A DNA stretch of 12,185 nt from an uncultured Actinomycetes bacterium. GTDB taxonomy: Bacteria > Actinomycetota > Thermoleophilia > Gaiellales > Gaiellaceae. Within the stretch, counting starts at the first letter, position 1. Every line of letters starts with the position of its first letter. The notes below the pieces were generated by a model. It did no database searches. It had not been told where the DNA came from and worked only from the letters and a program-made list of their open reading frames with translations. Positions 12,152 through 12,185 of the stretch are shown here, piece by piece. The stretch covers positions 1 to 12,185 of the forward strand of contig CAIYXH010000304.1 of the NCBI GenBank assembly GCA_903930195.1. The letters are read 5' to 3'. The translations under genes were made by a program, and so were the position numbers.

Positions 12152-12185
12152 ATGCACCCCAAGCGAATCGGCTTCCTCTCCTTCG
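12152..12185 (+). CDS. Probable LLM-class flavin-dependent oxidoreductase, first 11 codons only
   Basis: The visible N-terminus MHPKRIGFLSF is very like the KRIGFLSFG opening strand of LLM-class (luciferase-like, FMN- or F420-dependent) oxidoreductases. Everything else lies beyond the right edge. A TACAAC box 6 nt upstream supports this ATG as a leaderless start. With only 11 residues, this is a resemblance, not an identification. Confidence 0.5.
   Translation, partial: MHPKRIGFLSF

Noticed and set aside
1..12185. CRISPR array, transposase, toxin-antitoxin or phage defence genes
   Set aside because: No regularly spaced repeats and no proteins of these kinds are visible; the only mobile-element trace is the tRNA duplication.

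Overview
The window is high-GC throughout, with strongly GC-biased third codon positions. Many genes appear to be leaderless. It carries an actinobacterial-type coproporphyrin ferrochelatase. These features point to an Actinomycetota genome; Thermoleophilia (Gaiellales/Solirubrobacterales-like) is a reasonable guess from protein style, but it is inference.

Left region (1-5134, minus strand): one tightly overlapping histidine biosynthesis operon, transcribed right to left as trpR-like regulator (YerC family) - hisG - hisD - hisCB fusion - hisH - hisF - hisI, with hisI running off the left edge. Every junction overlaps (ATGA or GTGA at three of them), so the genes are probably translationally coupled. 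hisA is separate and divergent (about 5204-5896, plus strand). A near-perfect 20-bp palindrome (5132-5151) sits on the regulator's start codon and -10 box and is a candidate operator. Steps covered here are HisG, HisI (partial), HisA, HisF/HisH, HisB, HisC and HisD. HisE and a histidinol-phosphate phosphatase are not seen.

Middle (5886-8000): a papain-like-fold protein converging on and overlapping hisA; a small secreted protein; an intergenic cluster of TGTCCC inverted repeats; a small lipoprotein; the SRP RNA (ffs); and tRNA-Val(CAC).

Accessory stretch (8001-10237): a CHASE-type membrane histidine kinase broken by one frameshift. It is bounded by the intact tRNA-Val and by a displaced 42-bp copy of that tRNA's 3' half starting at the anticodon loop. 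This is the footprint of a tRNA-targeting integrative element that has lost its integrase.

Right region (10242-12185): a small unknown protein, a ferrochelatase with candidate [2Fe-2S] cysteines, a convergent SRPBCC-like protein, and the first codons of a probable LLM-class flavin-dependent oxidoreductase.

Most notable points: hisF and hisG lack any canonical start codon and each has ATC 5 nt after a good Shine-Dalgarno sequence; HisC and HisB are fused with no internal start; HisD is about 100 residues short but keeps its catalytic and zinc residues; and a TANNNT-N6/7-start leaderless promoter geometry recurs across the window.
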